64,000 bases of DNA, from the NCBI GenBank assembly GCA_021399435.1, contig JAJTUP010000004.1, positions 372,001-436,000 of the forward strand, in the 5' to 3' direction. The notes under the pieces were generated by a model. It did no database searches and was not told the origin of the DNA. It was given only the letters and a program-made list of their open reading frames with translations. The position numbers and the translations under genes were made by a program. Of this stretch, positions 39,872 to 52,083 are shown in pieces. How positions within the stretch are numbered: the stretch's first letter is position 1; each line of letters opens with the position of its first letter. The stretch is from Diaporthe sp. PMI_573 (taxonomy: Eukaryota; Ascomycota; Sordariomycetes; Diaporthales; Diaporthaceae).

Positions 39872-42800
39872 CTTTTCTGACGGGTGGTGGTGGGAAAACC
39901 ACACTGGATGTTCCCCCCCTGCCCGGTCTGGCGCGTATAAGTGGGAGGCCCGATGCGGCAGTAGCGAACCCAGTTAGCGTATGACTGACTGGGCTTGCAC
40001 GTATGATGTAAGTGTGTGAGCGTGAGTGTGTAAAAATCGTGCACTGCTTGACTCGTTCCGTGCGGTTCCTGCCTTGGTTCTTGGTGGTAATAAAAAAAAA
40101 GAATAATTGGGTGGCGTCTTGTTTGTCTATGACGAGATCAGGATGAATTGAACAGCCCTGAGACACTCGAATGTTCGTGCTGGTTATTTTTATTCTCCTG
40201 ACGCCCCCAAAACGGACCTTGGTATTCGAGCGTCGGTGGTCGGTGAGCCCAGTCCCACTACCGGATCTGGCGATGTGCGGAGGTCGGCTGACTTGGCTGA
40301 CTGACGCCCTTGTGCTTCCCGCTGCTGGCCGATGGTCGGATCCTCTGCTGAATCGGGCGTAGGTTGGATGGTGCAAGTCCAAGCAAGGCACAGCAGGACA
40401 GACGCTTGCAGCTCCGATTCACCCACTGCCGTTTGCTTTGACGTTTCGAAAATTCGTTCGGACAATGTGCTTCTTCTCGTGGATGATGATGAGTAGTTGC
40501 GATGGGTTCTGTTCGTGAGGATGTGTCTGTTTCCTTGGCCCAGCTTGTATGTGGCGTGATATTGCCCAAGTCGTATAAGTCGTCCTGTTTTCCGCTGCTG
40601 ATAGTTCCCGTGACTGGGGAAAATGGAGGGGTATCTCTGGGCTGCAGCTGCAGCTGTACTGTATGTAGGGTACGGTAAGGCGTGGTGAGGTGATGGATGG
40701 CAGGTAGGCCTGTCTAGTCTAGGTGATAAGTGACAGACAGGGACAATATAGTATAAATCCAGAACAGACAGTCGAGGAACTGTCGGTTGAAGGTGCAGGC
40801 TCTGATCTCTTATTTGAGAAAAATAAAGTAAAATCCCACAGATCAAGAGAGATCCGAAATTCAAAGGGGGATAAAAAAGGCGTCAAACATCATATAATCA
40901 TCGTGCCCACACACTAGAAGCGAGCCTCGTGGTCCTTATGAAAGAAGAGGTTCGTCCTTTGGCCGTTTCCATCAAGTAATGAATGACACATTGCTTCAGG
41001 GGGGTTCCTGGGCCAGGCGCTGGAAGTCCCCTGGCCGCCCCCTGTTCTTTTAACCCGTCACAGCGCCTCGCCAGCAAGAGAGTAGCAGCAGGGCACCTGT
41101 AGCCGGCAGCTCGGGCGCATCAGCCCACTGGGCGAGCTTGGGATGACTCCTCCCGTGCGCCGCCTAGGTACGTACTGCTCTGCCTCGGGGCCCAGTACGA
41201 GGCCCAAAGGTACCGTCACGGGCACAAATCGGCGATGGTCTACATGGCCATTCAGGTTTTGCTTGTACAGTACGTAGCTACCCAAGTACCGACCTCAACT
41301 ACCCCGACGACGCACACCTGTTCACGAAGGTTCTCAGACGATGAGTCTGCTAGCCTGCCTGGCCGGATGGACAGATGGATTCACATCACGCTTGTTGATT
41401 GTGGCCATGTTTAATCTGGTCTGGTCTGGTTGGGTTTAAAATGGCTCGCACATAACCGCTAAGGGGCGAAGGCCGAGCTACATTTATGAGTGAATAGTGA
41501 GTGAATGAGAGGAGTGAGAACTTGTGGAATTTATGGTTGTTTTGGGAAGTGACGATGGCCTCATAGCCTCAGGGGAGAGGACCTTCATTTCGGGCTTGCT
41601 TCGCCCTGGCCGTTGGGCGCTTCTTTCTGGTTTCCAATGTCGTTAGGACGTTCCACAATTTGTTGACGGAATCACCGTTGGCCATGCAGTCACTGCTGTG
41701 TTATGAACATGAACCAACACCTCGAGCACGAATATAATTAGGGCATTACACCTGCATGCTCTGCCATGACTGAGGCCATCACGACATAATCATCATCGGT
41801 GAGGGATTTGAGTGATCACCAGGTGGGAGGTACATTGGTGAGTGTACATCGTCAAGGTATCGTCAGGGTGACTGCCTCCGCGAGAGAGGACCCCTCTTCT
41901 CATGGCCCCATTTGTCTCTCTCCATCTGGGCCCAGCCTTCAGTCACAGTCCCAGTTCCAGCCCTGTGAGGATGAGGCACGAGGTACATTACAGGTGGAGG
42001 GTCCAAGAGGCAGGAGGCAGGAGAGGAGGGGCCACCAGTTCTTGCAATGTACTGCACGCGCATTTGAGCAACATCGATGTACTCAGCAGGAGCTTTGAGC
42101 AGAATTGCCCCACTACTGCCCACGCCCAGGCTGACAGGGCGATCACCAACTGGGAAGAAGGTTCGACAAGGTCAGGCACTCTGGCAGGGCGCAGAGCCTC
42201 TTCCGTCAGTCAGTCAGTCAGTCAGTCAATCAATCAACCCCTCCATCCGTTTTTGGGTAGCTACCAAGATTTGGTGGTCATTATTGCACCTTTTCCCCTT
42301 CTCCGACGTCAATCGCCGCATCAGTCAGATCAGAGCGAGATCGGTTTCTAATCTTGGCAACATCGCATTGACACTATTTGCCCAGTACATTGACATTGGT
42401 ACTTGCAGCATCTTCAATCGCCTGTCATCATTCAATTCCTCGACATTTTTGAACCAGATCCCACTCGCACTCGTCATCCTCTGCGCCTCTTTCCCGTACC
42501 TCTTCTCCCCCCTTTGAAAAGCCTGGACGAATCGACAGTATGGAGCCATGGGTTTTGCACCTGTCATAGGAAGTGGGCTGGACACGGTACTTGTGGTACA
42601 CGATGTACTTTGCACAGGGTTGGCTCCCCCTGAGTCATCCGTCCGCCAGAGCTTTTTTCTCTCTCAAGTTGGCGAGGCCAGGGAGGCCCGACTCCGTCAC
42701 GCATTTGAGTTTTCACGCCATCCTGCAACCGGCTTCCATCACGGCTACGGGGCCGGCCCCAAATCCACCACAGTCCAAATTCCATCAGTCGAACCCACTC

Positions 42801-44000
42801 ACGATTCATTGGCACTGCATTGGCAGGAATGGGTGCTGTCTGGGCTATGGAGCCCTTTGCCCAAAGGCGTGCCCCGTTTCGGCTTGAAGCGGTCCTCCCA
42901 GCTCATTGTTGTTGGACGGAACTTGGAAACCCTGCACAGAAATTTTCCTTCCTTTTTTTTGCCTTCCTTTGCCAGGGCCCAAACAACCACCAGACCAACA
43001 AAGCTCGCAATTTCAGCCCGCACTCACGAACTACCGTCGCTCCATTCCGTCACATGGCCCAAGGCCCGCCCCTCCATTGGCTGCCATCGTGCAAAAGCCT
43101 TGTTGTTTCCCTCATGGGCCCCTGGACGACACCTTTTCCGGAAACACTAACAGTATACGGCACAGTCAGCTGTCGCAAGTATTCGTCGCTAACAGTAGAT
43201 CTTGTACTACAGTACTGTACTTCCGAATCCAGTGAGAACCAGCAGAGTTTTCTCACTTCGCTATCCATTCCCCTCTAGCACACCCCTACCCTCTCTTTTC
43301 CATGTGGTTCTTTTAACGCAAATCTCACTGGGTCCACACATTTCCTCCGACCAGACGGTAACCAACGTACCAACGTACCTCAGACCCAGCTCAAAAAGAG
43401 TTTGTTTGACCACGCCTTTGCGAGCTCTTGGCATACCTTTCGTCATTCATATGCACGCTCAGCCGACAAGTATCCCCCCGTTAATATCAATGCTAATCCT
43501 TTCGCGGGAGGCGAGAGCCCGAATTCCAGACCGTGGCCCGGCCATTTGGGACAGTCTTTGACCCAGAGACTGAGTATGGCGGCTAGAATCATGACGAAGT
43601 ACCGTCTAGTTTAAAGTAGATCTGATCATCTCCGCGGAGCCGCACTTGGGGACCGTTGTCACCTCGCTGGGCGAATACCAAGCCGAGGGGACAGCGCCAG
43701 CCCTGCCAGCCTAGCAACACACTGGAGCGGACCACGCAGTCCGGGGCGCGCAACAACTCGCCCTTGCCAGCTGCAGCTGAGCAAGCCTCTCCGGGCATGT
43801 GTTCTTGCAGAAGCAAGATCAAAATCCGGGGAACGCTAGGCATCCCCCCCCTCTCCGCATTCAGCCAGAGGACGTCATGCCACGGTCACGTTCGACCTGC
43901 CGTAGCAATGGGCTATCTCAATCGGCCATTCCCATCGAGTTTTGAGGCACCATGGCTTTCGTGTGGTCATGATGTTTATCTAACCGTCCGAGGAGAAGCA
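39872..44000. other. Left half of a 7.7-kb gene-free interval; includes the arrestin promoter and a (GTCA)n run
   Basis: Frames up to about 220 codons occur, but none shows a domain, a splice pattern or the codon bias of neighbours. A C/T-rich stretch (42250-42540) on the plus strand looks like a leader, yet the frame behind it (42548-43150) is not protein-like. A (GTCA)n microsatellite lies at 42205-42238, and GTAC-containing short palindromes are frequent near 41160-41290 and 43200-43380. Confidence 0.4.
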
Positions 44001-47000
44001 GATATCATGAGATATGTGTTTCGATTTAAACTACAGCTTGCAGGCGCGCCTAGATGAGGTGATGCGCTCCCGCTGCCCTTCCTGCATTAATTTTACATAA
44101 TAGCCGTCGCCCGCCCACCGAATAAGACGTCTTTCAGCACAGCAAGTTCACACCACTGCCACCGTGCAGGCCAGCCACGAGTACCAGCCCTGTGGTCCTT
44201 TGCCTCTATGTTCCGAGCCCCTTTGCCGGCCGGCCACCCCGTCGCCCTACACCTCGAGACGCCACAGTTCCGACTCGCGAGACATGTTCCGTGCAAGAGA
44301 GCTCGACTTCAGCCTCGTGGCAGCCCTTGGCATCTTCGAATCATCGAGGTTGTCGCTACCTCACTGGCATCCAATCAGCCAGCACCTCAGGCAGGCTTTC
44401 CGGCCATTGTGCGCTATTGAACACTGGAGGCCTTACTTGATGATTATTCGATAAGTCGTCACTGAAACTCATTCTGCTTTTCACGGCATCATTGTCGGCC
44501 TATTTTGTCTGGTCCAAGTGGATACCAGTGTTCTTTCTTTTCAAAGGTGTATGAGCTTGAGGCCATTAAGGAGAATTTTTGCTGTGTTTTTCACATGCCA
44601 TGGGTCTATTACGTACATTCCCGCGTGCAGATGCCGGAAACAGCATCGCGGGGCCCACGCCTTGGGAACTTCCCAGAAATCCAGAACAGCGGGAGCTCCC
44701 ATGTTTCGATCCGATTCACCGATCGTCAGGTACGAGACACATTTCGCCGTCGCATAATTGCGCGAGCACAGGCCAACCCAGGTGTCAAGCGCCCGGTAAA
44801 GGGCCTGACGCGGCGCAGCCTCCAACGTACCCGGCTGCCGATGAGAGCCGCAACCGGGTTTGCGGGAGAAAAGGAACGACGGATGATCTTTCGGAGCCGG
44901 CCGAAGGAGGCTCCCCATCGCACAACGACAAGCTGCTCATCCCAAGATACCCCGTGATATCAATCAGCTGAGGTCTTCACGGTCCAAATCAAGGCGCCCG
45001 CTTTCCCCCGTGCTCTGCTTGCCCCGGAAGACAAGAAGGCCACACCCGCGAAATGCGGAGAGGGCGGATCGATGGAGAATGTGAGGCCCGGCCCATGGGG
45101 TAAAACAGCGCCAGACAGCACAGAAATCAGGTGACTATCTGTCGTTCACGCTGCCTTTACCGCCTCAACTACCTGCAACCGTGCACCGCCCTCGAGATCA
45201 GGCGCGCACGCAAAACACAACACATCCACACATTCACTTGCATCCATAAAAGCCCACACACACACAACAACAAATGGTGAAAAAATGGCCTGGTGTGACG
45301 TTACTATGAAGTGGGCGTCTTGTGGACCCGCCTCCCGCGGGGAGGCTGTAGTCTTCTTTTCCAAGGCAGCCTGGCGCCGAGGCCATTTTTGGACATGTTC
45401 TGGAACGCGCATTGTGGGCCCTTCCAAGGCGGTGCTTTTGCTAGGCTTTCTTCCTGCCGACTAAGATCTTGCGACTACATTCTCTTTTCAGATGGCCTGT
45501 GAGAATAGCAATACTTTTCACTAGGTTAACTACGGGCACTGACCGTGCTGCATGACTGTGCTCTGCTGTAGTCGGGCCGGTGCACCTACGGCCTCCTTGC
45601 CTGTCATGAGTTGGCGGGAAGCCAGCCAGATACCCACCTCTTCTGTGGGCCCGGATGGAGTGACAGGCGGCTCTACAGCGTGGTTCTGCCCCCCAGGGGT
45701 ACCGGTCCGGTAGAGGCCTGGCGGCTACAGACGGGGGCTCTGGGCTTTGCTGCTTTTCTCACCTGCTTGGCAAGCCCTTTCTTTTGTTTTGCTTTATAAC
45801 CCGGAAATTTCTGTCATCACTTGCTGCTTAATGATTCAGCAGAGGTTTGATACGGGGGATGCCGTGCGGTGCGGACAGGCCCAGCGGTAAAGGCTGTCAG
45901 ATTGTTCCGCCTGCTGGGCAGTTCGTCTACAGGTCTACTCGATAAGTGATGGTCCGAGGTTATTGCGGCTATTCAACACATATCGGATATCCGAGAGGTG
46001 TAACTACTAGAAAGAGGCCGATGACAACGTGTGGAGTGACAGGCTTGGATCCGCGTGCGCGACTGCGCACCTGCGGCACGCACCCGAGTACCTTGACATC
46101 TGTCACCGAGAACAGTAAGATCTACCTCAATTGCACCACCTCTTCCTCTTGGTGTGTTGAACAATGTCGTGGTCCGTGATCGGTGAATATGATCTCGGTA
46201 GTTTGGGTGATGTTGATTCGCCCATTTCACCGAGGAGGCCGATCCCGTGAGCGGGATCCGAGATTGCGGGATGGGGTGGTTCTTGCACTCGGAACTTTAA
46301 CGCTCGGCGCTCGGCGCTCGGCGCACTTCTTTGTCGTGCTTGATTCGTGGTCTAAACCGTCGCACCGTTTCCGAGGGGGCCAGCCGATTTCCTGGCTGTT
46401 GTCACTCGTCCTTGGTCCTGCATTTCCGCGCTCTTGCCGGTCCGGGTTGTTTTGTCAGGGACACTGTGACTGCGACGTTTGTGTGGTTCCAGCTTAGATG
46501 GTCAAGGGTGAGCGGATAACACTGTAATACATGAGACATGGTCATGTGTATGGACTTTGTTCCTCGCAGGAGTGTCCAGGAAAAGTGCGTTGAGTGCCGA
46601 ATGCATTATTTACCTCCCGAAGTTCTATAATTACCTTAGCTCAAGGACAACCTCAGTGGCAGTCGGAGGTCTCGAGATGGGTTAAGTGGCTATGTAGTCT
46701 TGCTGTTGCTTTCTTTGCACGATGGAAGGAGCTCTGAGTTCAGGGCGGTCTGCTTGTACTTGCTCTTGTTGCTGGCTTTGTCTGGAAGAAATGGTATATG
46801 AGAATTGGAATTCAAGTCCTGCTCTTCGATTTGCATCTTAGGAAACTGATCTCCCGGCTTTTGAGATAAGGGAATTGTTGACTTTTGGCAGTTGTACAGA
46901 TCGCAATAGAGGCTTTGTGCACAATCTCACGTTCCTAATACCGGTGTAGCCACCAACAAGAGCTTGCCCCTGGAGACTATCGCAATCGCCGAGATTATGT

Positions 47001-47600
47001 GAATGAATGTGCTCTTTTTTAGGAATTTTTATATCATCCTATACCTAGGTACTTGATGATATGTACTTAGCATTAATATTGAAATTGTTCGGGCTATCCA
47101 TGAAACGGAATGTCCTTGTTGCGAGGTGATTATTGATCATTTACAAGTTTTCCGCCCGACGCGCGAACTCGGAGCCGTCGCCAGTGCGGAACGATGGCAC
47201 AGCTATATCTTCGGCATGATGACAATTCTTGGAGAAGTATCTTAGAATATGGTTCTTGTACCTGGGTCCTGTCGGCTGCTGCGATTCCTTCAGTCAAAAT
47301 GCTCAGATTTTGTCGTGTGATTAGAGCTAAGTGCCTAGTACTCATTACCTAATCTAGGCTACTGTGCTTGATTTTCAGGTGAAAAAGAATTTGACCGAAG
47401 TTGTACTGCGTGTTTTATTTGACCCTGATTTAGAAACGAATAATTTTCTGAAAGGTGTGAAGACAAACAAGTTGTTGCTGGAATTTTTGAGACCTCGTCT
47501 TCCAGCCATCTATTAAATCAGCTGAGTTATAACTGGTTCGAAAAGGTCTTTAAATTATCTCATCGGAGAGTTCTCCCAACGGCTGATATTCAGAATCCAT
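44001..47600. other. Right half of the gene-free interval; short tandem repeat and drop in GC
   Basis: No gene supported. A 7-bp unit GCTCGGC is repeated three times at 46302-46322. The sequence is GC-rich and frame-poor up to about 46.5 kb, then visibly more A/T-rich. No tRNA, rRNA or transposon end recognised. Confidence 0.4.
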
Positions 47601-48503
47601 TTAGCGATTTATAGTGTAGGAAAAATCATCAAAAGAAGTCGCCCCATTGAGCCCGATATCATACTGCGTAATGAAGGTTATCGTGTCCAGGCCCTTGAAC
47701 TGGTCCCCCAAATCGATAAACCTCATATTCGCGACGAGTTGAATGAGGATTGGCTGGAACCGAATCGTTCTCCTCGTCACTTCCTGAAAAGCGTATTCAC
47801 CGATGATGGTAAGATTACACCCAGTCGGCAACGTCAGGACGAACTGCTTCACGCCCAGCTGACACCCCCACCTACAGGGTTAGACATCAGCCATCATATC
47901 AACGAGGATGGGCTTTCACTTCAACATGGGAACGCCCAAGCTAAAGTATGCCCACAGATGCTCCTAAAGTCATAGACTGATGAAATCTTTGGCGCGCGAG
48001 ACGGAGATGGGAGACAAGTATTTCCTAGAAAATTGCACCTGTGTGCGGAAGCTGCTCACCAGAATGATTTCAAGTCCACGGTAGGCGGCTGAGAGACGTT
48101 GCGGCTCTCAACGGTGAGCTTGCGTACAATGAATGGAGTATTTGTGTCAAGTGACCCAAGCGTATCATAACCGGCAGCATTGATACCACTGGTGGGAAGG
48201 AGGCTGCCCAGATATAGGGAGCCCATTATTCCGGGCTGGATGGTGTCTAAGAGGCGATGATGGTCAGCAGAGCCATCTATCCATGTTCGTACATTGGAGA
48301 GACGTGCAGAATCCTTGCCACCGGAGGCCTTTATATGAGCCAATCTCTGGCGCATTAAAGACATCGGAAACAAGATCCACAGGGGTCTTGTCCTCGAATG
48401 TGGCCAAGTAGGGCGTGATCGCTCGAGGACGTAGCTGTGATCCAGACGCTGGGCTCGCTAGCACCGACGAAGTCAGGCAGGCCCATAGACACGAAATTTT
48501 CAT
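47601..48503 (-). CDS. Secreted fungal protein of unknown function (three exons)
   Basis: Inferred exons 48503-48293, 48246-48060 and 47871-47601 (introns of 46 and 188 nt, GT..AG) join into one frame of 222 residues. The first intron carries a CTGCTGACC branch-like motif. The start MKISCLWACLTSSVLASPASG is a clear signal peptide; another in-frame ATG lies eight codons upstream. The mature part contains YKGLRWQGF, a central block ending LKSFWWGC, and a C-terminal block TLPTGCNLTIIGE...FQPILIQLVANMRFIDLGDQFKGLDTI. This layout (short beta-rich blocks, a GL..L.F segment, a final FDDFSYTI motif) matches a widespread family of secreted ascomycete proteins of unknown function, recalled from memory. 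No catalytic residues are evident. Confidence 0.7.
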
Positions 48504-49401
48504 CAACATTGTGAATATTGTCAACATCGGGGGTGGAGAGTAAAAGCTGATGTGGTTGAGGTATCACTTGAGGGGTAATGATGCTTGTGCCTGTCCTCAC
48601 TCGCCAACTCGTACAGTCCCATTTTATAGGTGATCGATCAAGGATATTAGAGCTCGTGTGCAAAATTTTACGTCAAATTTGATCTATCCTTCCTGTATTT
48701 CAACCAATCTGGCCTCGACTCCCTACAGCTATCTTGTCAGGCTCAACCTCTGCTCCCGCGCCTTAAAACTTGGCGAATGACCAGTCCGCAGATCACGGTC
48801 TAAAAGATCATTCACACAAAGAAACATGTGGGGGACATGATTAGCTCTGTGTGATCGGGTGATCTGGGCATGGCCTTATTCCTTTGTGAGACATATCCAC
48901 TGATCAGCCGCAACGCTTAGAGGGAGTGTGAAGATCGTGACGTACTCGGTCCGGGCTAACTATTGACATATGCGTTGACAGCTCCCTTTGTATGCAATTG
49001 GTACCGCTTCATCTACACGGAAATAGGCAATGTCTCGCTTCGGCCCGCAAAATAACTGAGAAAGCACTTTTTAAAAAAAAGAAGTAGGCACTCTCCAAGG
49101 GCTGTAGAGAGCAAACCACTGCCGGGCGCTCTGTTCTAGTGAGGATTCCTACTTATTTGCAACCCCTACAGTGTGGAGTATGCTGATAATGAATGATCAG
49201 ATGCTTTCCACCAAGCCAATTGCTTGCGCTGAGGCATTAAGGAGGTTGCCAGAGCACTTCATGTTCTTCACTGCCTTACGGATAGGAAAATTATGCAAGA
49301 CATCGATTAGCTACATTACAAGATTATTTGTGCCTATTTGATGCTATCTCATCTGTTATCTACCAATCGAATAGTCATTGAGACGTGGAATATCGAAAGT
49401 A
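48504..49401. other. Intergenic region upstream of the secreted-protein gene
   Basis: About 0.9 kb including the secreted protein's promoter and the 3' flank of the membrane-protein gene. No other feature seen. Confidence 0.4.
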
Positions 49402-50691
49402 TTATGGCAACTCGTACGGCACGTGAGTGGGTGGCCGCATGTCTGGGGACCCCGAGTTGGGATACTGATGGCGCTGATACCCTGGCGGCAACGCCAGGCT
49501 CTGGAGCTCGTGAATAGGCTTCCCCTCGCCGCTCAATTCGATATTTGAATCCCTCGTAACAAGCATCGCTGATGTTGCGTCGCTTCCATCTGTGTGCCCA
49601 TCATACGACCCTGCCAAATGCAAGCCATGTGGGGTCCTATCATCCGAGCCTCGAGAATGCGAGCCATTCCGGAGCCCATCATCTGACTGTGCTACGTGAG
49701 AGCCATTTGGCTTTCTCTTCCGCCTGAGAATGAACCACACACTTCCTCCTGCTACGATTGCAGCAAGCGGTACGCCGAGACCGAGACCGAGGCCGATCTT
49801 AGTTTCGGAATCACCATCTTCGTCTTTGGAGGAGCTTGAAGCGGCAGAAGTCTCGGTATTCGTCGCGGCAGAGGAAGTGCTAGAGGTCGCCTGCGGTGTG
49901 ACCGAGGATAGAGTGGTCGAGATCGAGCTTGTGGATGTGGCAGAAGTCGTCGAAAGTATCGTCGTGGATGTCGATTCAGTCTTTGACCATGTGTGTCAGT
50001 TGAGATTCATCGGGCTAAGACCGGGGCACCCTCAAAGCTGCATCAAAATGCAGAGGCGTGCAAAATAGAGCGGCGAGGGAAAAGAAGACCTCCGCGGAAG
50101 ATAAAAGACATAAAACAATTACTCACAGAACGCTCCACGCCAGTCCCGGATACAGGAGGATAGCTGACTGTCTTTGTGCCCTCGGCGGTGGCGGAGTTGC
50201 CATCCGAGTCGAGGAAGACTCCACGACCATTGTTACAGCATGTCGCGTCGTTGGCGCAACACCAGCTCCCGTCGGCGCACTGAGACACGCGTGGGAGAAA
50301 GCCTGATAGAATTTCCGTCTCATCTGTGGAAATATGACCGGTCAGTATTGGGCTAATCCTCTCGTGATCAGCAAGAGGTCGGCTTACTGAACAGGCAGAC
50401 CTGAGCACAGGTCGAATCCCAGACGTTATTGGCACATGGACCCCTCACGTACGTCCCTGCGGCATCACCAGGATTGTGACATAGTCGATTAGAGATACAT
50501 GTCGCTTGATATCCGCAACAAGCGTTGGACCCAGGACACCTGGTGTTATTGACGTAGCTGGCACCGTTGAAGCCGTAGCAGACGATGCCCACCGTGCCAT
50601 CGGCCCGAATTAAGTGTGGGCAAAGAGCATTGAACAGAAAGAGGCTGAGAAGAAGCGAGAAGGTCGCGGAGACCGTTCCTTTGGCACCCAT
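49402..50691 (-). CDS. Cys-rich single-pass membrane protein with Ser/Thr-rich stalk (sensor-like)
   Basis: Inferred exons 50691-50388, 50323-50127 and 49980-49402 (introns 64 and 146 nt) give 359 residues in one frame. A signal peptide (ATFSLLLSLFLFNALC) is followed by an extracellular Cys-rich region with paired cysteines: SNACCGYQATC, DSTCAQVC, GSWCCANDATCC. Then comes a Ser/Thr-rich stalk (STTILSTTSATSTSSIS), a single membrane span (IGLGLGLGVPLAAIVAGGSVWFIL) stopped by RRKRK, and a cytosolic tail of about 105 residues ending in Pro/Tyr-rich sequence. The layout is like fungal cell-wall sensors (Mid2/WSC type) and other O-mannosylated surface proteins. The Cys pattern is not the canonical WSC domain. 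Function inferred only from topology: wall or surface sensing. Confidence 0.78.
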
Positions 50692-52083
50692 CGGCGCAGG
50701 TATTGAAGAACCAAAAAACAATAGCAGCATGATCTGATATGCAGGGAAGGACGTTGTTGTGAAGGGACACCATCGATCTTTTACACATTACATTGCAGAT
50801 TGAATTGATACCCTCGGCTTGATCCAAGGCAGGATTCTAAAGTAAATGAATATCGATACCGCACAGGGAAAAGCAGTAGACAGGCCCTTCGTGCTATTAC
50901 AGTACATGTTCCACTTGAGGCGCGGCACTGCAACCCTACGGCGCAGTGTCCCATGTTTGCGACAGACCCATGGAAAGGATTCCCGCCATGTTGGTCGGCT
51001 GGAGAAAATGCTAGCGCTCGACTGCGGCTCATAGACATCCGAGAGGAGCCAGACCCGTGGCGGCTTCAGCGGAAGCTGCGAGGCTTACTCGGGAGCCTGA
51101 TGTTCTACAACAAAAGCTACCTACATAGGTAGGTGCTTGGCTGCACATGAACATGACTCGCCCCGACCTGGGCGGAGCTAAGCAGACGACTTGGATTTAA
51201 GCGCCAGCGTTTCTTGGACAGTTGTTGACGCTAACGTCGCCGGCGCGGTGAAGAGGGCGTCAAACCAGGCACCCGACTCTGCAGCTGGAAATGCCGTTAC
51301 ACTTTCGCGCGGCACCCTGTCAGGTGGTATCTGACTTAAGTCAGAATATGACATGTCAAGGCCTCGCAAAGCTACCGAGCTGCTGCCCAAGATCCTATCG
51401 GCTCGGTCGATGGCGGGACACATGTGTAATCCTCGTTGCATCTCTCGCTGTTGCCTCTCGCGCTGTCCCACAGGACTAACATACACGCGGGCCGATTTTT
51501 ACTATGAGAAAATATCCGAGATATCATATTAACGGCCCGATGGAGAGCCCTCAAGATGATCGCCCAAGGCGATATCAAGGTGAAGAGACTTCCTTTTCTT
51601 TCACTTTCCGATAACGCTCCTCTCATTTCGTTCGCGCCACAGTTGATTTCACGAGCATGCTTGATTGGTCACAAAATGGCTGTTGGTTGTTGGCTGTTGG
51701 TGCCAATTGCAAAAATTCTCCACTCGCCCACGCACGAGCTGAAAAAGGATCAGCAACTAAGACACCAACAAATAGCCCCTGTGTTGGAAAACCCATGACA
51801 CAAATAGGCGACTTTATCATGGCATCCGTGTGGTCGCTTGCTGTCTTAAAGGGGCGCAGTGGGGCATATTACGCGACGGCGACTCGGTCGAAGAGACGCC
51901 TTTTACTGTGCAGAGCGGCAACTAGCATAACTCTGTAGCTCGTCTTCGCTTTTTCTTTCACCACACAAGCAAACCATAATACCGGCTCGAAACAATGCGT
52001 ATCTCGCAAACTGCCCGAGAAACGTGACCTGCACGCCTCAAGCTCACTCCGTAAGCGCACCGCCGGCCTCCCGCGACGTGGAG
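50692..52083. other. Divergent intergenic region, promoters of the membrane protein and the mannosyltransferase
   Basis: A 1.4-kb region with only short domain-free frames. A TGGCTGTTGG-type short repeat lies at 51677-51701. No RNA gene seen. Confidence 0.4.

Noticed and set aside
42548..43150. 200-codon plus-strand frame behind a C/T-rich leader-like stretch
   Set aside because: The translation looks random and has no repeats, signal peptide or conserved block; transcript data would be needed to reconsider.
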